64,000 nt of DNA from an uncultured Christensenellaceae bacterium (GTDB lineage Bacteria; Bacillota; Clostridia; Christensenellales; Borkfalkiaceae), in the NCBI GenBank assembly GCA_910588615.1, contig CAJUOI010000002.1, forward strand, positions 41,125 through 105,124, given 5' to 3'. Each line of letters opens with the position of its first letter. Position 1 is the first letter of the stretch. Below, one piece after another: positions 14,250-23,505 of the stretch. The position numbers were made by a program, and so were the translations under genes. Below the pieces are notes generated by a model. That model was not told where the DNA came from, made no database searches, and worked only from the letters and a program-made list of their open reading frames with translations.

Positions 14250-17200
14250 ATGAAAAAGCGTATTTGGGTAGCGGTAGCGGCAATCACACTTTTACTTGGA
14301 CTGTCTGCGGCATTTGCCGCGTGCAACGTCAGTTCGGCTGCAAAAGCGGATTACAGCGTTACCGTTCTCTCCCCCGCCGAAACTCCCCTCTCGGGAGTTA
14401 CGGTAAACTGGAATTCCTCCTCGAAAAAGGAGGGAAGCGCAACGACGGACGCGGAAGGAAGAGCGACGGCTTCGCTCCCGCTCGGCTCCTATACGGTTTC
14501 GCTTGAAAACTTCGGCGAAGGATATACCTATACCTCCGCTTCGGTAAGCTCGAACATGCGCAACGTTATGCTGACGCTCTCCGTAGAGAAGGTAACCTAT
14601 ACCGTAACCGTTACGGACAAGGCGGGCGCGCCCGCCAAGGGCGTTACCGCGACCTGGGCGAACGGCTCGGCAATCGCGGGCACCGCGACGACGAACGAAA
14701 ACGGGGTCGCTTCGCGCGAGTTCGACTACGGCAATTATTCCGTAACCATTTCCAACCTGCCCGACGGCAACGTCTACACGGACGGTGCGAGGAGCGTTAC
14801 GGGGAAATCCCCCGCGGCGGTTTTTGCCCTGCGCGACGGAGTAAGCGTGCGCTATACCGTTACGGTGCGCAGCGAAGGCGGACTTCTCTTTAAACAGCAC
14901 CCCGTAACCGTACGGGACGCTAACCGCTTGGACGTTGCAAGCGGCGTTACGGACGACAACGGCGTGTTTTCTTTCTCCGCAGTGGCAGGCGGTTATACGG
15001 CGATCACTGGGGATTTGCCGCGCGGGTACGCACAGCGTCCCGCAAGCTTTACCGCCGAAAAACGCGAAGCGGATCTGATTCTGGCTTCCGAAATTCTGCC
15101 CGTAAGCGATTCCGCGAACGCAAGCTACGTAATCGGCGATATCTTCCACGACTACACGTTCACGACGCCCTACACCGTAAACGGCAAGCCCTGGCAGAGC
15201 AGCGTTTCGGAAATTCTGAAAACGAAGCAGGCGCTCATCATTAACAACTGGGGTACGAATTGCAGCTGGTGCGTGCGGGAAATGCCCGCCATGCAATCGG
15301 CGTACGAGAAGTACGGCGATTCGGTCGAAATCGTAGCCGTAAGCAATTATCCGTCCCCCCCCGATTCCGACTCCGTCGTGTCCAACTTCCATGCGAACAA
15401 CCCCTACACCTTCCCTATGATGCGGGATACCAACGGTTTTGCATCGAAGTTCGGCATCAGCGGTTGGCCGACGACGGTGGTGATCGACCGTTACGGCGCG
15501 ATAGCGCGCATCGAATCGGGCGCCGTTACGAGCGACGAGGCTTGGGACCGTTTGATTCTGAAATATATCGGCGACGACTACGTTCAGACCTTCGTCCCCG
15601 GCGACAAAGTCAGCGACTCGATCACCGAGGAAATCGCAAGACCGGACGTAACCGTACCCGCAGACCACTATGAAAAGCTGGGCGCGGCGTTCAACGACAC
15701 CAACCTCTTCCCGCCGAACACAAGCGTTGTCTGGCGCGGCGAAACGGAATACGAAATGGCATGGCCCTTTCTGTACGGAACGGTAGAGGGCGTTTCGGAC
15801 AAAGATGCGGTGATCTACGCTTCCAACTCGGGCAGAGCAAACTCTATAGCGATTCTCTACGCCACGGTCAACGTCGCGGCGGGCAAGGTGTTTACCTTCG
15901 AATACTACGCCGATACGGAAGAAAATTGCGACCTGCTTTTATTGCTGTGGGACGGAAAAATCGTCAAGACGATTTCGGGGAAAACCGACGGCTGGGTTAC
16001 CTGTTATCTGTACGCCGATCTTACGGACGGAGAACACAGCCTCTCGATTGCGTACCGAAAGGACAGCAGCGCGAACGTCGGCAAGGACAACGTATATCTC
16101 CGCCGCGTCGGCTTTGCGAACATCGAAGATATTCAGGGCTCTGCCGACATGCTGCGTGCCGCCGCATACGGTACCCCGACGGAAAACGCATCGACTTTCC
16201 CCTATTATGCCGAAACTGCCATCGGCAGCGACGGTTACTACCACGTAAATACGAGCAAACTGCAAAACGCCACGCTTGCGGGCAACGACAGCAGCCCTCT
16301 GCTGCTTGCCAACCTGATGAACGCGACGAATTGGTCGTCCTATTCCATCAGTCAGTGGGCGATCGCCACCGACCAAGCAACGGGCGAATACCTTATCGAC
16401 TGCACCATGACCGTAGACGGCAAACCGTACAACTACCGCGCGGATCTGCTCAAATATCTCCGCGCCGCCACCTCTTCGGACGTAGACGGCTGTATCCCCG
16501 TCAATCAGAAGCTGCACGATATCCTCGTCGACTTTTTAAAGAAAGCAAGCGGAAATAACTCACACGCGAACGAATGGCTGGAAATTTGCTACTTCTACTC
16601 TCACTACGGCGAGGGCGATCCCGTCGGAAACCCCATTATCGGCTTGATGGAAGAAACGGCGATCCCCGTGAAAGAAGGCACGAATACGGCGGACTTGACG
16701 CGGAACACCTACCCCTTCCCCACGACGATCTATACGTTTACGCCCCAAACGAGCGCCGTATATAAATTTGCGTCGCTCATTCCGGAAGAGCTTTCCGCTT
16801 CGAAAGCCGCGCAGATCTGGCTGTACGACGACGAAACGAGCGCGGACAATCCGCTCGCTTACTGCGGCGACGCGCACGTTACCCGCGACGGCAAGAACGA
16901 ACACAACTTCGAGCTGTACCGTTATATGACGGCGGGACACAAATACTACCTTTCGCTCGCCTACCAGATGGCGGAAAGCGGGACGTACGACTTTACGATC
17001 ACCAACGTCGGACAGTCGGCAACGGCAATGATTCCTTGCTCGGGCGACACCTACGATATGGTGATCGACGGAAACGGAAACTTCAACGGCGAAATCGTGC
17101 TCAGCAATCCGATCGAATACGAAAAGGACAAAGACGGTTACTACCGCGCGATCAATCCCGACAAAACGATGGGCGACTATATCTACCTCGACTTGAAGTA

Positions 17201-17612
17201 CGCCTGCACGACGGCGTTAGGCACCATTCCAATCGAACGGTTGGTGGACAAATTCGTTTCCGATCCCGTCGACCATTCCGATCTCAGCTATAAATTCTTC
17301 GATTTCCGCTATCGAATCACCTATTTTACGAAGGGCAACGTAACCGATTATGCGCCCGTAACGGACTACACGAGTCTTGGCGAAAAATACAAGGATTACA
17401 CCGACGTCGTAAAACGTTGGATCGCCTCCGCCCCGACGGAAGGCGAACATGCGGGAATGATCAAGGTCGATCAGGAGGTCGTAGATGTGCTCATGCTCTA
17501 TATCGAAATGCGCGTGAACATGGTGCTCAACGGCGCAACGGACTCCTTGCTCGAAAACGAATGGCTGAGATTCTGCTGGTATACGAGAATTTACGACGCA
17601 AATAATGTGTAA
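14250..17612 (+). CDS. Surface lipoprotein with Ig-like repeats and a TlpA-type thioredoxin domain
   Basis: The 1120-residue precursor has a signal peptide ending AAFAAC (lipid cysteine C25). Three prealbumin-like/Ig-like repeats follow (about 33-290), each with a T-D-x-x-G-x-A type turn. A thioredoxin-like domain (about 300-450) has IINNWGTNCSWCVREMP (C338 and C341) and the cis-proline segment GWPTTVVID, so it can carry out thiol chemistry outside the membrane. The remainder contains two copies of an unrecognised module starting DGYY (about 662 and 964) and ending NEWL (about 774 and 1104), separated by a beta-rich domain. It is cotranscribed with the next lipoprotein, which shares the Ig-like and DGYY-NEWL modules. 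ATG 14250 is chosen for its AGAGGT site. Confidence 0.8.
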   Translation: MKKRIWVAVAAITLLLGLSAAFAACNVSSAAKADYSVTVLSPAETPLSGVTVNWNSSSKKEGSATTDAEGRATASLPLGSYTVSLENFGEGYTYTSASVSSNMRNVMLTLSVEKVTYTVTVTDKAGAPAKGVTATWANGSAIAGTATTNENGVASREFDYGNYSVTISNLPDGNVYTDGARSVTGKSPAAVFALRDGVSVRYTVTVRSEGGLLFKQHPVTVRDANRLDVASGVTDDNGVFSFSAVAGGYTAITGDLPRGYAQRPASFTAEKREADLILASEILPVSDSANASYVIGDIFHDYTFTTPYTVNGKPWQSSVSEILKTKQALIINNWGTNCSWCVREMPAMQSAYEKYGDSVEIVAVSNYPSPPDSDSVVSNFHANNPYTFPMMRDTNGFASKFGISGWPTTVVIDRYGAIARIESGAVTSDEAWDRLILKYIGDDYVQTFVPGDKVSDSITEEIARPDVTVPADHYEKLGAAFNDTNLFPPNTSVVWRGETEYEMAWPFLYGTVEGVSDKDAVIYASNSGRANSIAILYATVNVAAGKVFTFEYYADTEENCDLLLLLWDGKIVKTISGKTDGWVTCYLYADLTDGEHSLSIAYRKDSSANVGKDNVYLRRVGFANIEDIQGSADMLRAAAYGTPTENASTFPYYAETAIGSDGYYHVNTSKLQNATLAGNDSSPLLLANLMNATNWSSYSISQWAIATDQATGEYLIDCTMTVDGKPYNYRADLLKYLRAATSSDVDGCIPVNQKLHDILVDFLKKASGNNSHANEWLEICYFYSHYGEGDPVGNPIIGLMEETAIPVKEGTNTADLTRNTYPFPTTIYTFTPQTSAVYKFASLIPEELSASKAAQIWLYDDETSADNPLAYCGDAHVTRDGKNEHNFELYRYMTAGHKYYLSLAYQMAESGTYDFTITNVGQSATAMIPCSGDTYDMVIDGNGNFNGEIVLSNPIEYEKDKDGYYRAINPDKTMGDYIYLDLKYACTTALGTIPIERLVDKFVSDPVDHSDLSYKFFDFRYRITYFTKGNVTDYAPVTDYTSLGEKYKDYTDVVKRWIASAPTEGEHAGMIKVDQEVVDVLMLYIEMRVNMVLNGATDSLLENEWLRFCWYTRIYDANNV

Positions 17613-17664
17613 TCGCTTACGGCAAAACGAATATTTATTTTGAAACTTTTTGGAGGTACTATAT

Positions 17665-19929
17665 ATGACTAAAAACTGTAAGAAAATGTTGATAACGGTT
17701 TTTCTTACGCTCTTCGCTGCCTGCCTATTCCTGTTTACGGCATGTAACGACGACAAAGCGGAAGATAACGCCGTTACCTACACCGTAACCGTTATGACGG
17801 ATGCAACGACGCCCGCCGCCGGAGTAAAAGTCGCCATCCGCAAAGGCGGCGCGACCTACGAGAGCAAGACTACGGACGAGAACGGCAAAGTCGAATTCGA
17901 GCTCGTGCCAGACAGCTACGAAATCGCGCTTTCCTCCCTGCCCGCGCACTATTCCCTTGCCGCGGATGCAGACGTGAGCCTGACTGCGGAAAAGCACAGC
18001 CTGACGGTTACCCTGAGCGAAAACTTCTCCTATAAGGTTTCTCTCGTCAACCCCGACGGCACCCCCTTCTATGCGGAGGGCGTAAGGGTCGGGATCTGCA
18101 CGCTTTCCGGCAACTGCCTTACGCCCGAACTCCTCGGCACGGACGGCGTGGCGCGCTGCGAAGCGGACAAGGGCGACTACCACGTTCAGATTCTCAACCT
18201 GCCCGCAACGGCGACGTTCGAAAAGGACGCGGACGGATACTACACGGGCGAAAACTTCTCCGCCGAAAAAACGGAAATGACGATCACCGTCTATCCCGTA
18301 ACCTCCGTTACGGCGGCAACGCCTATGACCGACGCGGAAAAGACGGCGTACGCCGCAAAGAACGCAGGCTACACGGTGTCCGAACTCACCGCTTATCATT
18401 TTACCCAAACGCTTGCCGCAGGCGAAACCGCGTATTTCTCGCTGACGCCCGCATACGACGGCGAATTCAACATTTATAAGGACACCAAAGCAAGCTATCT
18501 GTACAACGACACGACGTTCCAAAAGGGAAATAACGGCAACGGTCTTTACGCAGCCTTCCCCGTTCTTACGGCAGACACGACGTACTTCTTTAACGTGAGC
18601 AATACGGGAAACGAGGAAATCACCGCCGAATTCGTAATCGAAGCACTCGCAGCTTCCTACTCCAAGACGGTGGGCGCAGGCACGGTAAACGTTTCTTTTA
18701 CGAATAAAAACGTAAACGCGGTAATCGAACTGACCCCCGCGATCGGCGCTTCGTATAAACTCACCGCAATCGGCGAACAGCTGACGGCATTTGCCGTTTG
18801 CACCTCTTCCTACGTCGCCAAAGATTTCTCTCACGGGGACGAAGCGTTTGCAAAGAATGCGGAGCTCAGCGTGAAATTCACCCCGAACAATATCGGCGGC
18901 AGCCTGTATATTTCGGTTGCGGTAAAGGGCGTAACTTCCTATCCCGTCGATTTCCAGATCAGTATTGAAAAGATTGCCGATATTACGAACACGACGACGG
19001 TCGTCGAAGCAACCGAAACGCTTGCCGTTTATACGAAACCCGAAGGGCAAGTTCTTACCGCAGTCCCCTACGGCACGGCGGAAAGCGCAATCGTTCTCGG
19101 ACAAGACGGCTATTACCGTTACGACAATTCCGTGGTGATGGTCGTGCTTACGAAAGTAATCGACGAAGAACGCCTCTACCTTGACAATCCGCTTGCGCTT
19201 GCCTATATGGACGGAACGGATATCGGCGGTGCCAACTACGTGTTCAACGTTACGAGCGATGCGGACAAAGCCGACTTTACCAAGGGCGAAACGTACCACG
19301 ACTACCGTATGTTGATTCGCGGCTTCAACGATTACGTTATCACGCCGAGCGGGAGAGGCAACACTTACGAGTTACCCGAAACGGTAGCGGACAGCTACGC
19401 TAAATTTGCAAACGCGGACGGCGCTTATCCGCTTACGGAAGCGCTGAAAACCTTTTTAAAGGGCTTCTGCCGGAACAATATCAACATGATTTCATACGGA
19501 CTGCCTATGGACGGAAGCTGTCCGGAAGGTAACGAATGGCTCTTCCCTCTCTATTATTACGCGGAGCCGGATATAACCACCCCCGAGGACGTAGTCATGG
19601 GCGATTACAAGCTCGTTTCGTTCGTGGAGGAGGATAAGACTTATAAGGTGGGCGATGAGTACTACGGCGCAACAGTTACTGAAAACGACTATTTATTGAC
19701 CGTCAAAAACCAGTCTTTCACAATTCGCCGGCTCGATCCGCACCAGAATTCTTATGACACAAGCTTTACCGGAACATGGAGCAAAGGACAAACAGAAGGA
19801 CAATATACGTTCGTTGACCCGACCGAATATTCCGGCGACACGTTTACGGTTTCTTACGATGCCGCTACGCAGACGATCACTCTGACGGGCGAGTACGCTT
19901 CTTTCGTATTTAAAAAAGCAACGACGTAA
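17665..19929 (+). CDS. Surface lipoprotein, paralogue of the preceding one
   Basis: This 754-residue precursor starts at ATG 17665 after GGAGGT. The signal peptide ends LFLFTAC, a good lipobox. It has two Ig-like/prealbumin-like repeats (about 35-215), beta-rich domains up to about 460, then one copy of the DGYY-NEWL module shared with the upstream gene (about 482-630). A C-terminal lipocalin-like beta domain follows (about 650-754: GDYKLVSF, TGTWSKGQ, ITLTGEYASF). It has no thioredoxin domain. It lies 52 bases after the upstream gene with no terminator between them. Function unknown; the composition suggests wall-associated binding. Confidence 0.75.
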   Translation: MTKNCKKMLITVFLTLFAACLFLFTACNDDKAEDNAVTYTVTVMTDATTPAAGVKVAIRKGGATYESKTTDENGKVEFELVPDSYEIALSSLPAHYSLAADADVSLTAEKHSLTVTLSENFSYKVSLVNPDGTPFYAEGVRVGICTLSGNCLTPELLGTDGVARCEADKGDYHVQILNLPATATFEKDADGYYTGENFSAEKTEMTITVYPVTSVTAATPMTDAEKTAYAAKNAGYTVSELTAYHFTQTLAAGETAYFSLTPAYDGEFNIYKDTKASYLYNDTTFQKGNNGNGLYAAFPVLTADTTYFFNVSNTGNEEITAEFVIEALAASYSKTVGAGTVNVSFTNKNVNAVIELTPAIGASYKLTAIGEQLTAFAVCTSSYVAKDFSHGDEAFAKNAELSVKFTPNNIGGSLYISVAVKGVTSYPVDFQISIEKIADITNTTTVVEATETLAVYTKPEGQVLTAVPYGTAESAIVLGQDGYYRYDNSVVMVVLTKVIDEERLYLDNPLALAYMDGTDIGGANYVFNVTSDADKADFTKGETYHDYRMLIRGFNDYVITPSGRGNTYELPETVADSYAKFANADGAYPLTEALKTFLKGFCRNNINMISYGLPMDGSCPEGNEWLFPLYYYAEPDITTPEDVVMGDYKLVSFVEEDKTYKVGDEYYGATVTENDYLLTVKNQSFTIRRLDPHQNSYDTSFTGTWSKGQTEGQYTFVDPTEYSGDTFTVSYDAATQTITLTGEYASFVFKKATT

Positions 19930-19950
19930 TTATAAAGCATGAGAATTTAA

Positions 19951-19986
19951 CAACACGGCGGCAACCATTCGGTTGCCGCCGTGTTG
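19951..19986 (+). terminator. Terminator after the surface lipoprotein pair
   Basis: A 16-base perfect stem, CAACACGGCGGCAACC with its complement, is followed by a T-rich stretch. Confidence 0.85.
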
Positions 19987-20161
19987 TATTATTAAAAAGA
20001 AATCTTCCGCTATGCGCTCCCCCGTCCTATCAAAACGAGCATACCTATTTGTCAGTCAGAGGAGCGCGGAGCGCGACGCCCCCCCCTTGCGTAGGGAATA
20101 TGGGGGTTGCCTTTTGCCCCCTCGAGGGAAGGCACGGAGTACAGCCAAACGGGCAAGCGCC
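19987..20161. other. Intergenic repeat-like DNA
   Basis: GC-rich sequence with short internal repeats (GAGCGCGGAGCGCG, runs of C, CCCCCTCGAGGG). No ORF; it resembles a degenerate dispersed intergenic element. Confidence 0.35.
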
Positions 20162-21967
20162 TTAATCTGCGGAAGTCCCCTCCCCCAACGCGTTGAGAAT
20201 CACCGTTTCCAATTCCGCAAAGCTCTTAAATTCGTACGTGCTGTTATAGGCGATCTTTCCTTCTTCGTCGATAATCACCGTCAGCGGCCACATCGACCGA
20301 CCGCCGAAGGACGCGAACGTCTGACACTCTCCGTTTTTGATAACGTCCTGCGCGAAAGGAAGCGCCCAGCCGCTGCAAACTTTGGCAATGTAATCCTCCG
20401 CGCTGCCCGCGCCCATCGTGTCTCCGTGAATCGCCACGACGCTCCATTCCGTGCGCTTTTCGGACAGCTCGTTGAAATACGGCAGCTCGCTTTTACACCC
20501 GCCGCACCACGTCGCCCAAAAGTTGACGATCGTTACCGTTCCTCGGTTTTCATACAGATTGAACGCCCCTTCCCTGCCATACCACGCTACCGTAAAGTCG
20601 GGCGCCAAATCCCCAACTTCAAAGCCCGTTTCCTGTCCGTCGATACTCGGCGGGGGCGTAGGCGCAGGGCGTTTCACGTCGATTGCGTTATAGTATACCA
20701 GCGCGCCGACAAGCAGCGCGAGCGCGGCAAGCCAAGCCGACAGCTCCAACCAGAATTTTGCGCCCCGCCCTTTTCGTTTCGCCTTTATAACAGCCTTCCC
20801 CTCCGCCGCTTCCTGTTCAACGGGAATCGGTTCGGAAAGAACGCTTTCGGGCGTTACGGCGGCGTTCGGAGGCGTTTGGAGCGGCGTTTCGCCCACGGCC
20901 GCGGCGTTAACGCTTGCAAACGCTTGCCCGAGCGGGCGCGCGTCCCCTTCGGAAGCGGAAATGCTGTTGCCGTGCACCAATAACTTCGACCCCTTCCAGC
21001 GGATCGCCTTCGTGGGACAGACGGGGATACATTCTCCGCAGTTGATACACTCGTGGTCGCCCACGCGTTTTACGTCCATTTTGCAGTGAGAAACGCACAA
21101 GCCGCAGTCCGTACAGTTTTCTTTGTCCACCTTGATGCCCAGAAGGGCGATGCGGTTAAAGAAGCCGTAAATCGCGCCGAGCGGACAGATAAAGCGGCAG
21201 AAGAAGCGATAGATAAAGACAGACAGAACTACGAGCGCCGTCAACACGCAGAACTTCCAGGTAAACAGCGGTCCGAGGTTGGCGTACATGCCCGCGTTGT
21301 CGGGGTGGATCATCAGCATGATTGCGCCGCCGAGCGTACCCGCGGGGCAGACGTATTTGCAGAAGCCGGGCAGCTGCATATCCCAATTGGCGTAAATCAG
21401 CGGGATTGCGATCACCAGCACGGCGAGGAACACGTATTTCAGATAGGACAGCACGCGGGTAACGCGGCTCTTTTTCAATTTGGGGGTGCGGATTTTATAC
21501 AGCAAGTCCTGCCCCAAACCCACGGGGCAAAGGAATCCGCAGACGGTGCGGGCAAAAATCAGCCCGAACAACGCCAGAATACCGACCACGTAATAGGGTG
21601 CGCGCGTGTTGGTTTCGGCAAGCGCGTTTTGCAGCGCACCGAGCGGGCACGCACCGATCGCCCCCGGACAGGAATAGCAATTGAAGCCGGGGACGCACAA
21701 GTATTTCGTGGTTTTACTGTCGTAAATCTGCCCCGAAACAAACCCTTTGATATTTGCATTGTACAGCAGCGCGGCGTACACCTGTATCAGCCTGCGCTTG
21801 CTCGGCAGGTGGTTTAAAAACCATTGCTTTGCACTCTGTTTCGGGCGCGGTTCGCCGTTGGGAAGCGTCTTGGGGTACGACCGTTTCCATAAGACGCTCA
21901 GCGTTACGAACAGTGCAATCAGTCCTGCGGCGAGGACGGACGATACTACGATAATTGCAATCTCCAT
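20162..21967 (-). CDS. Membrane polyferredoxin fused to a TlpA-like thioredoxin domain
   Basis: This 601-residue protein has an N-terminal helix, then cysteine motifs CYSCPGAIGACP, GFLCPVGLG, KYVCPAG and RFICPLGAIYG between membrane helices, as in NapH/YccM-type iron-sulfur proteins. Two 4Fe-4S ferredoxin clusters follow (CTDCGLCVSHC and CINCGECIPVC). After a linker and another helix (about 420-440) comes an outside-facing thioredoxin domain with WATWCGGCKSELP near residue 485. The architecture suggests electrons pass from cytosolic donors through the membrane to an extracytoplasmic thiol-disulfide domain. It lies 10 bases after the CD1871A-tailed membrane gene and is convergent with a lipoprotein that also has a thioredoxin fold. 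Confidence 0.85.
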   Translation of the reverse strand: MEIAIIVVSSVLAAGLIALFVTLSVLWKRSYPKTLPNGEPRPKQSAKQWFLNHLPSKRRLIQVYAALLYNANIKGFVSGQIYDSKTTKYLCVPGFNCYSCPGAIGACPLGALQNALAETNTRAPYYVVGILALFGLIFARTVCGFLCPVGLGQDLLYKIRTPKLKKSRVTRVLSYLKYVFLAVLVIAIPLIYANWDMQLPGFCKYVCPAGTLGGAIMLMIHPDNAGMYANLGPLFTWKFCVLTALVVLSVFIYRFFCRFICPLGAIYGFFNRIALLGIKVDKENCTDCGLCVSHCKMDVKRVGDHECINCGECIPVCPTKAIRWKGSKLLVHGNSISASEGDARPLGQAFASVNAAAVGETPLQTPPNAAVTPESVLSEPIPVEQEAAEGKAVIKAKRKGRGAKFWLELSAWLAALALLVGALVYYNAIDVKRPAPTPPPSIDGQETGFEVGDLAPDFTVAWYGREGAFNLYENRGTVTIVNFWATWCGGCKSELPYFNELSEKRTEWSVVAIHGDTMGAGSAEDYIAKVCSGWALPFAQDVIKNGECQTFASFGGRSMWPLTVIIDEEGKIAYNSTYEFKSFAELETVILNALGEGTSAD

Positions 21968-21977
21968 TTCCCTTTCC

Positions 21978-22781
21978 TCACCCGATACCGATACATTCCG
22001 TACAAATATTGATCGCCTTTACGAGCACGTCGCGCGCACCGCCGTTTAACACGCCCGCAATAATCAACGCCACCGCGATCACGAATACGACTCCCCGCAC
22101 CGCCCAAAGGGTAATATCGTGCGAAGCGACCTTCTTTACCCTGTCGAGGATTTCAATTTCTGCGGGCAATGCAATTTCGCGCGAGCCGCACTTTATCATG
22201 ATTTTTAACTGCTTTACCTGCTCCTGCGAACAGACGCCGTTTACGACGGATGCCCCGACGAACGCCAAAACCGACACCGCAGTGCACGGAAGCACCGTTT
22301 TTACCATGTTCAGAATTTGCCGCGAAAGATCCCCCTCCCGAAAATGCGCCGTTTTCGAAAGATAGACGAGGCTGACGATCGCACAAATCAGAGCGAGAAC
22401 AAGCGCCAAACACCAGGCGAAAATTTTTAACACGGTTTCGTTGTAATACGCCTTTCTCGCCCGTTCGAACTCCTCTCCGCTGCCGCCCGCAGGCATTCTG
22501 CGTTTGAGCTTTTGCAGCGTCGCCTCGCTCGTTCGCTTCGCCTTCGTTTCAAACGCGGGAAAAATCGCGCCCGCGATAATCGCCGCCAGCAGGCAAATCA
22601 AAGGGATCGCCAGCTTTTTCAGCCGATCGCCCACGATTTCGCGGCTGTAAATCAATCCGGGTCCCTCCCCCGAGTAGTAAATATCCGCCGCAACGCAAAC
22701 GAGCGCAATGCCCACCGCGCCGATGAATACGCTTAAAATAATCGCGTAAATTGTTCTGATTTTTTCCGCTCTGTTCGTCAT
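21978..22781 (-). CDS. Polytopic membrane protein with a CD1871A-like CXXC tail
   Basis: This 267-residue protein has five or six predicted membrane helices (about residues 9-30, 55-77, 115-140, 160-182, 225-245). It ends in VLVKAINICTECIGIG, which matches the end of the very short CD1871A-type CXXC proteins found next to 4Fe-4S membrane proteins in clostridia. Here the motif is the tail of a much larger membrane protein. It is the first gene of a two-gene unit with the polyferredoxin-thioredoxin fusion. The CXXC pair could receive electrons from, or support maturation of, that partner; this is inference. Confidence 0.65.
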   Translation of the reverse strand: MTNRAEKIRTIYAIILSVFIGAVGIALVCVAADIYYSGEGPGLIYSREIVGDRLKKLAIPLICLLAAIIAGAIFPAFETKAKRTSEATLQKLKRRMPAGGSGEEFERARKAYYNETVLKIFAWCLALVLALICAIVSLVYLSKTAHFREGDLSRQILNMVKTVLPCTAVSVLAFVGASVVNGVCSQEQVKQLKIMIKCGSREIALPAEIEILDRVKKVASHDITLWAVRGVVFVIAVALIIAGVLNGGARDVLVKAINICTECIGIG

Positions 22782-22805
22782 GGTTGTTCCGCCGCCTTTT
22801 GTTTT

Positions 22806-22834
22806 ATTTTATCATCCCGAAAAACGCTTGTCAA
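22806..22834 (-). promoter_or_regulatory. Promoter of the redox membrane gene pair
   Basis: TTGACA (22834-22829), 17-base spacer, TAAAAT (22811-22806). Confidence 0.75.
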
Positions 22835-22908
22835 GCGATTGCGTTCAGGCGCTTTCTTCCAATCCGCGGAATATGGAAAACGGAAGAGCAACGCCCTTCC
22901 GTTTCGAT

Positions 22909-23505
22909 TCAAACTTCTTCCCGCTTCGAATACTTGCAACCGCAGTAGTTCTGGCGGTATAATCCGTGCTCCTTCGATAGCTCTATCGAGCGCAGATAGC
23001 CGCCCCGCTTTTTGAAATCGCTGGGAAGATACGCAACCCCGTATTCCTCCTGACACGCAAACCCGATACGGTTGATAAGCTCCGCGTTTTTTAAAGGGGA
23101 CACGGTAAGCGTTGTGCCGAAAAGTCCGAATCCGTGCGCTCTTGCCGCCTCCGCCGTTTTTGCGAGCCGCAGCCGAAAGCACCGTTCGCACCGCGCGCCG
23201 CCCTCCTTTTCGCATTCCAGCCCGCGCACCGCCTCCTCGTATTCCTCGGAAAAATAGTCGCAATCCAGAAAGTCGGCAAGCCCCGTTTCCTGCAAAAAAC
23301 GTACCTCTTCCGCCTTACGCTTTTCGTATTCTTCGCGGCTGTCGATATTCGGGTTATAATAAAAAACCGTCGTTTCCAGCTTGGACGCAACCTGCTCCAA
23401 GCAATAGGAGGAACAGGGCGCGCAGCAGCTGTGCAGCAACAGTTTTTTGCCCGCGCTTTGCTCCAATGCGGCAAGCATTTGCGCGTCGTAATTGATTTTA
23501 TTCAT
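22909..23505 (-). CDS. queH: Epoxyqueuosine reductase QueH
   Basis: This 198-residue enzyme reduces epoxyqueuosine to queuosine in tRNA, replacing QueG in many anaerobes and Firmicutes. The cysteine motif LLHSCCAPCSSY near residue 23 and the later ARCERCFRLRL and YCGCKYS supply the iron-sulfur and redox cysteines of the family. Length is normal. Its start overlaps the pdxT stop (ATGA), so the two are cotranscribed despite unrelated pathways. QueF, an earlier enzyme of the same pathway, is at the right edge of this window. Confidence 0.93.
   Translation of the reverse strand: MNKINYDAQMLAALEQSAGKKLLLHSCCAPCSSYCLEQVASKLETTVFYYNPNIDSREEYEKRKAEEVRFLQETGLADFLDCDYFSEEYEEAVRGLECEKEGGARCERCFRLRLAKTAEAARAHGFGLFGTTLTVSPLKNAELINRIGFACQEEYGVAYLPSDFKKRGGYLRSIELSKEHGLYRQNYCGCKYSKREEV

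Noticed and set aside
14292..15668. 458-codon open frame on the minus strand, opposite the first surface lipoprotein
   Set aside because: It has no ribosome-binding site or family motif and is arginine-rich; it is a shadow of the codon bias of the real plus-strand gene.
17725..19299. 524-codon open frame on the minus strand, opposite the second surface lipoprotein
   Set aside because: Same shadow effect. The plus-strand frame has a signal peptide, ribosome-binding site and coherent domains.
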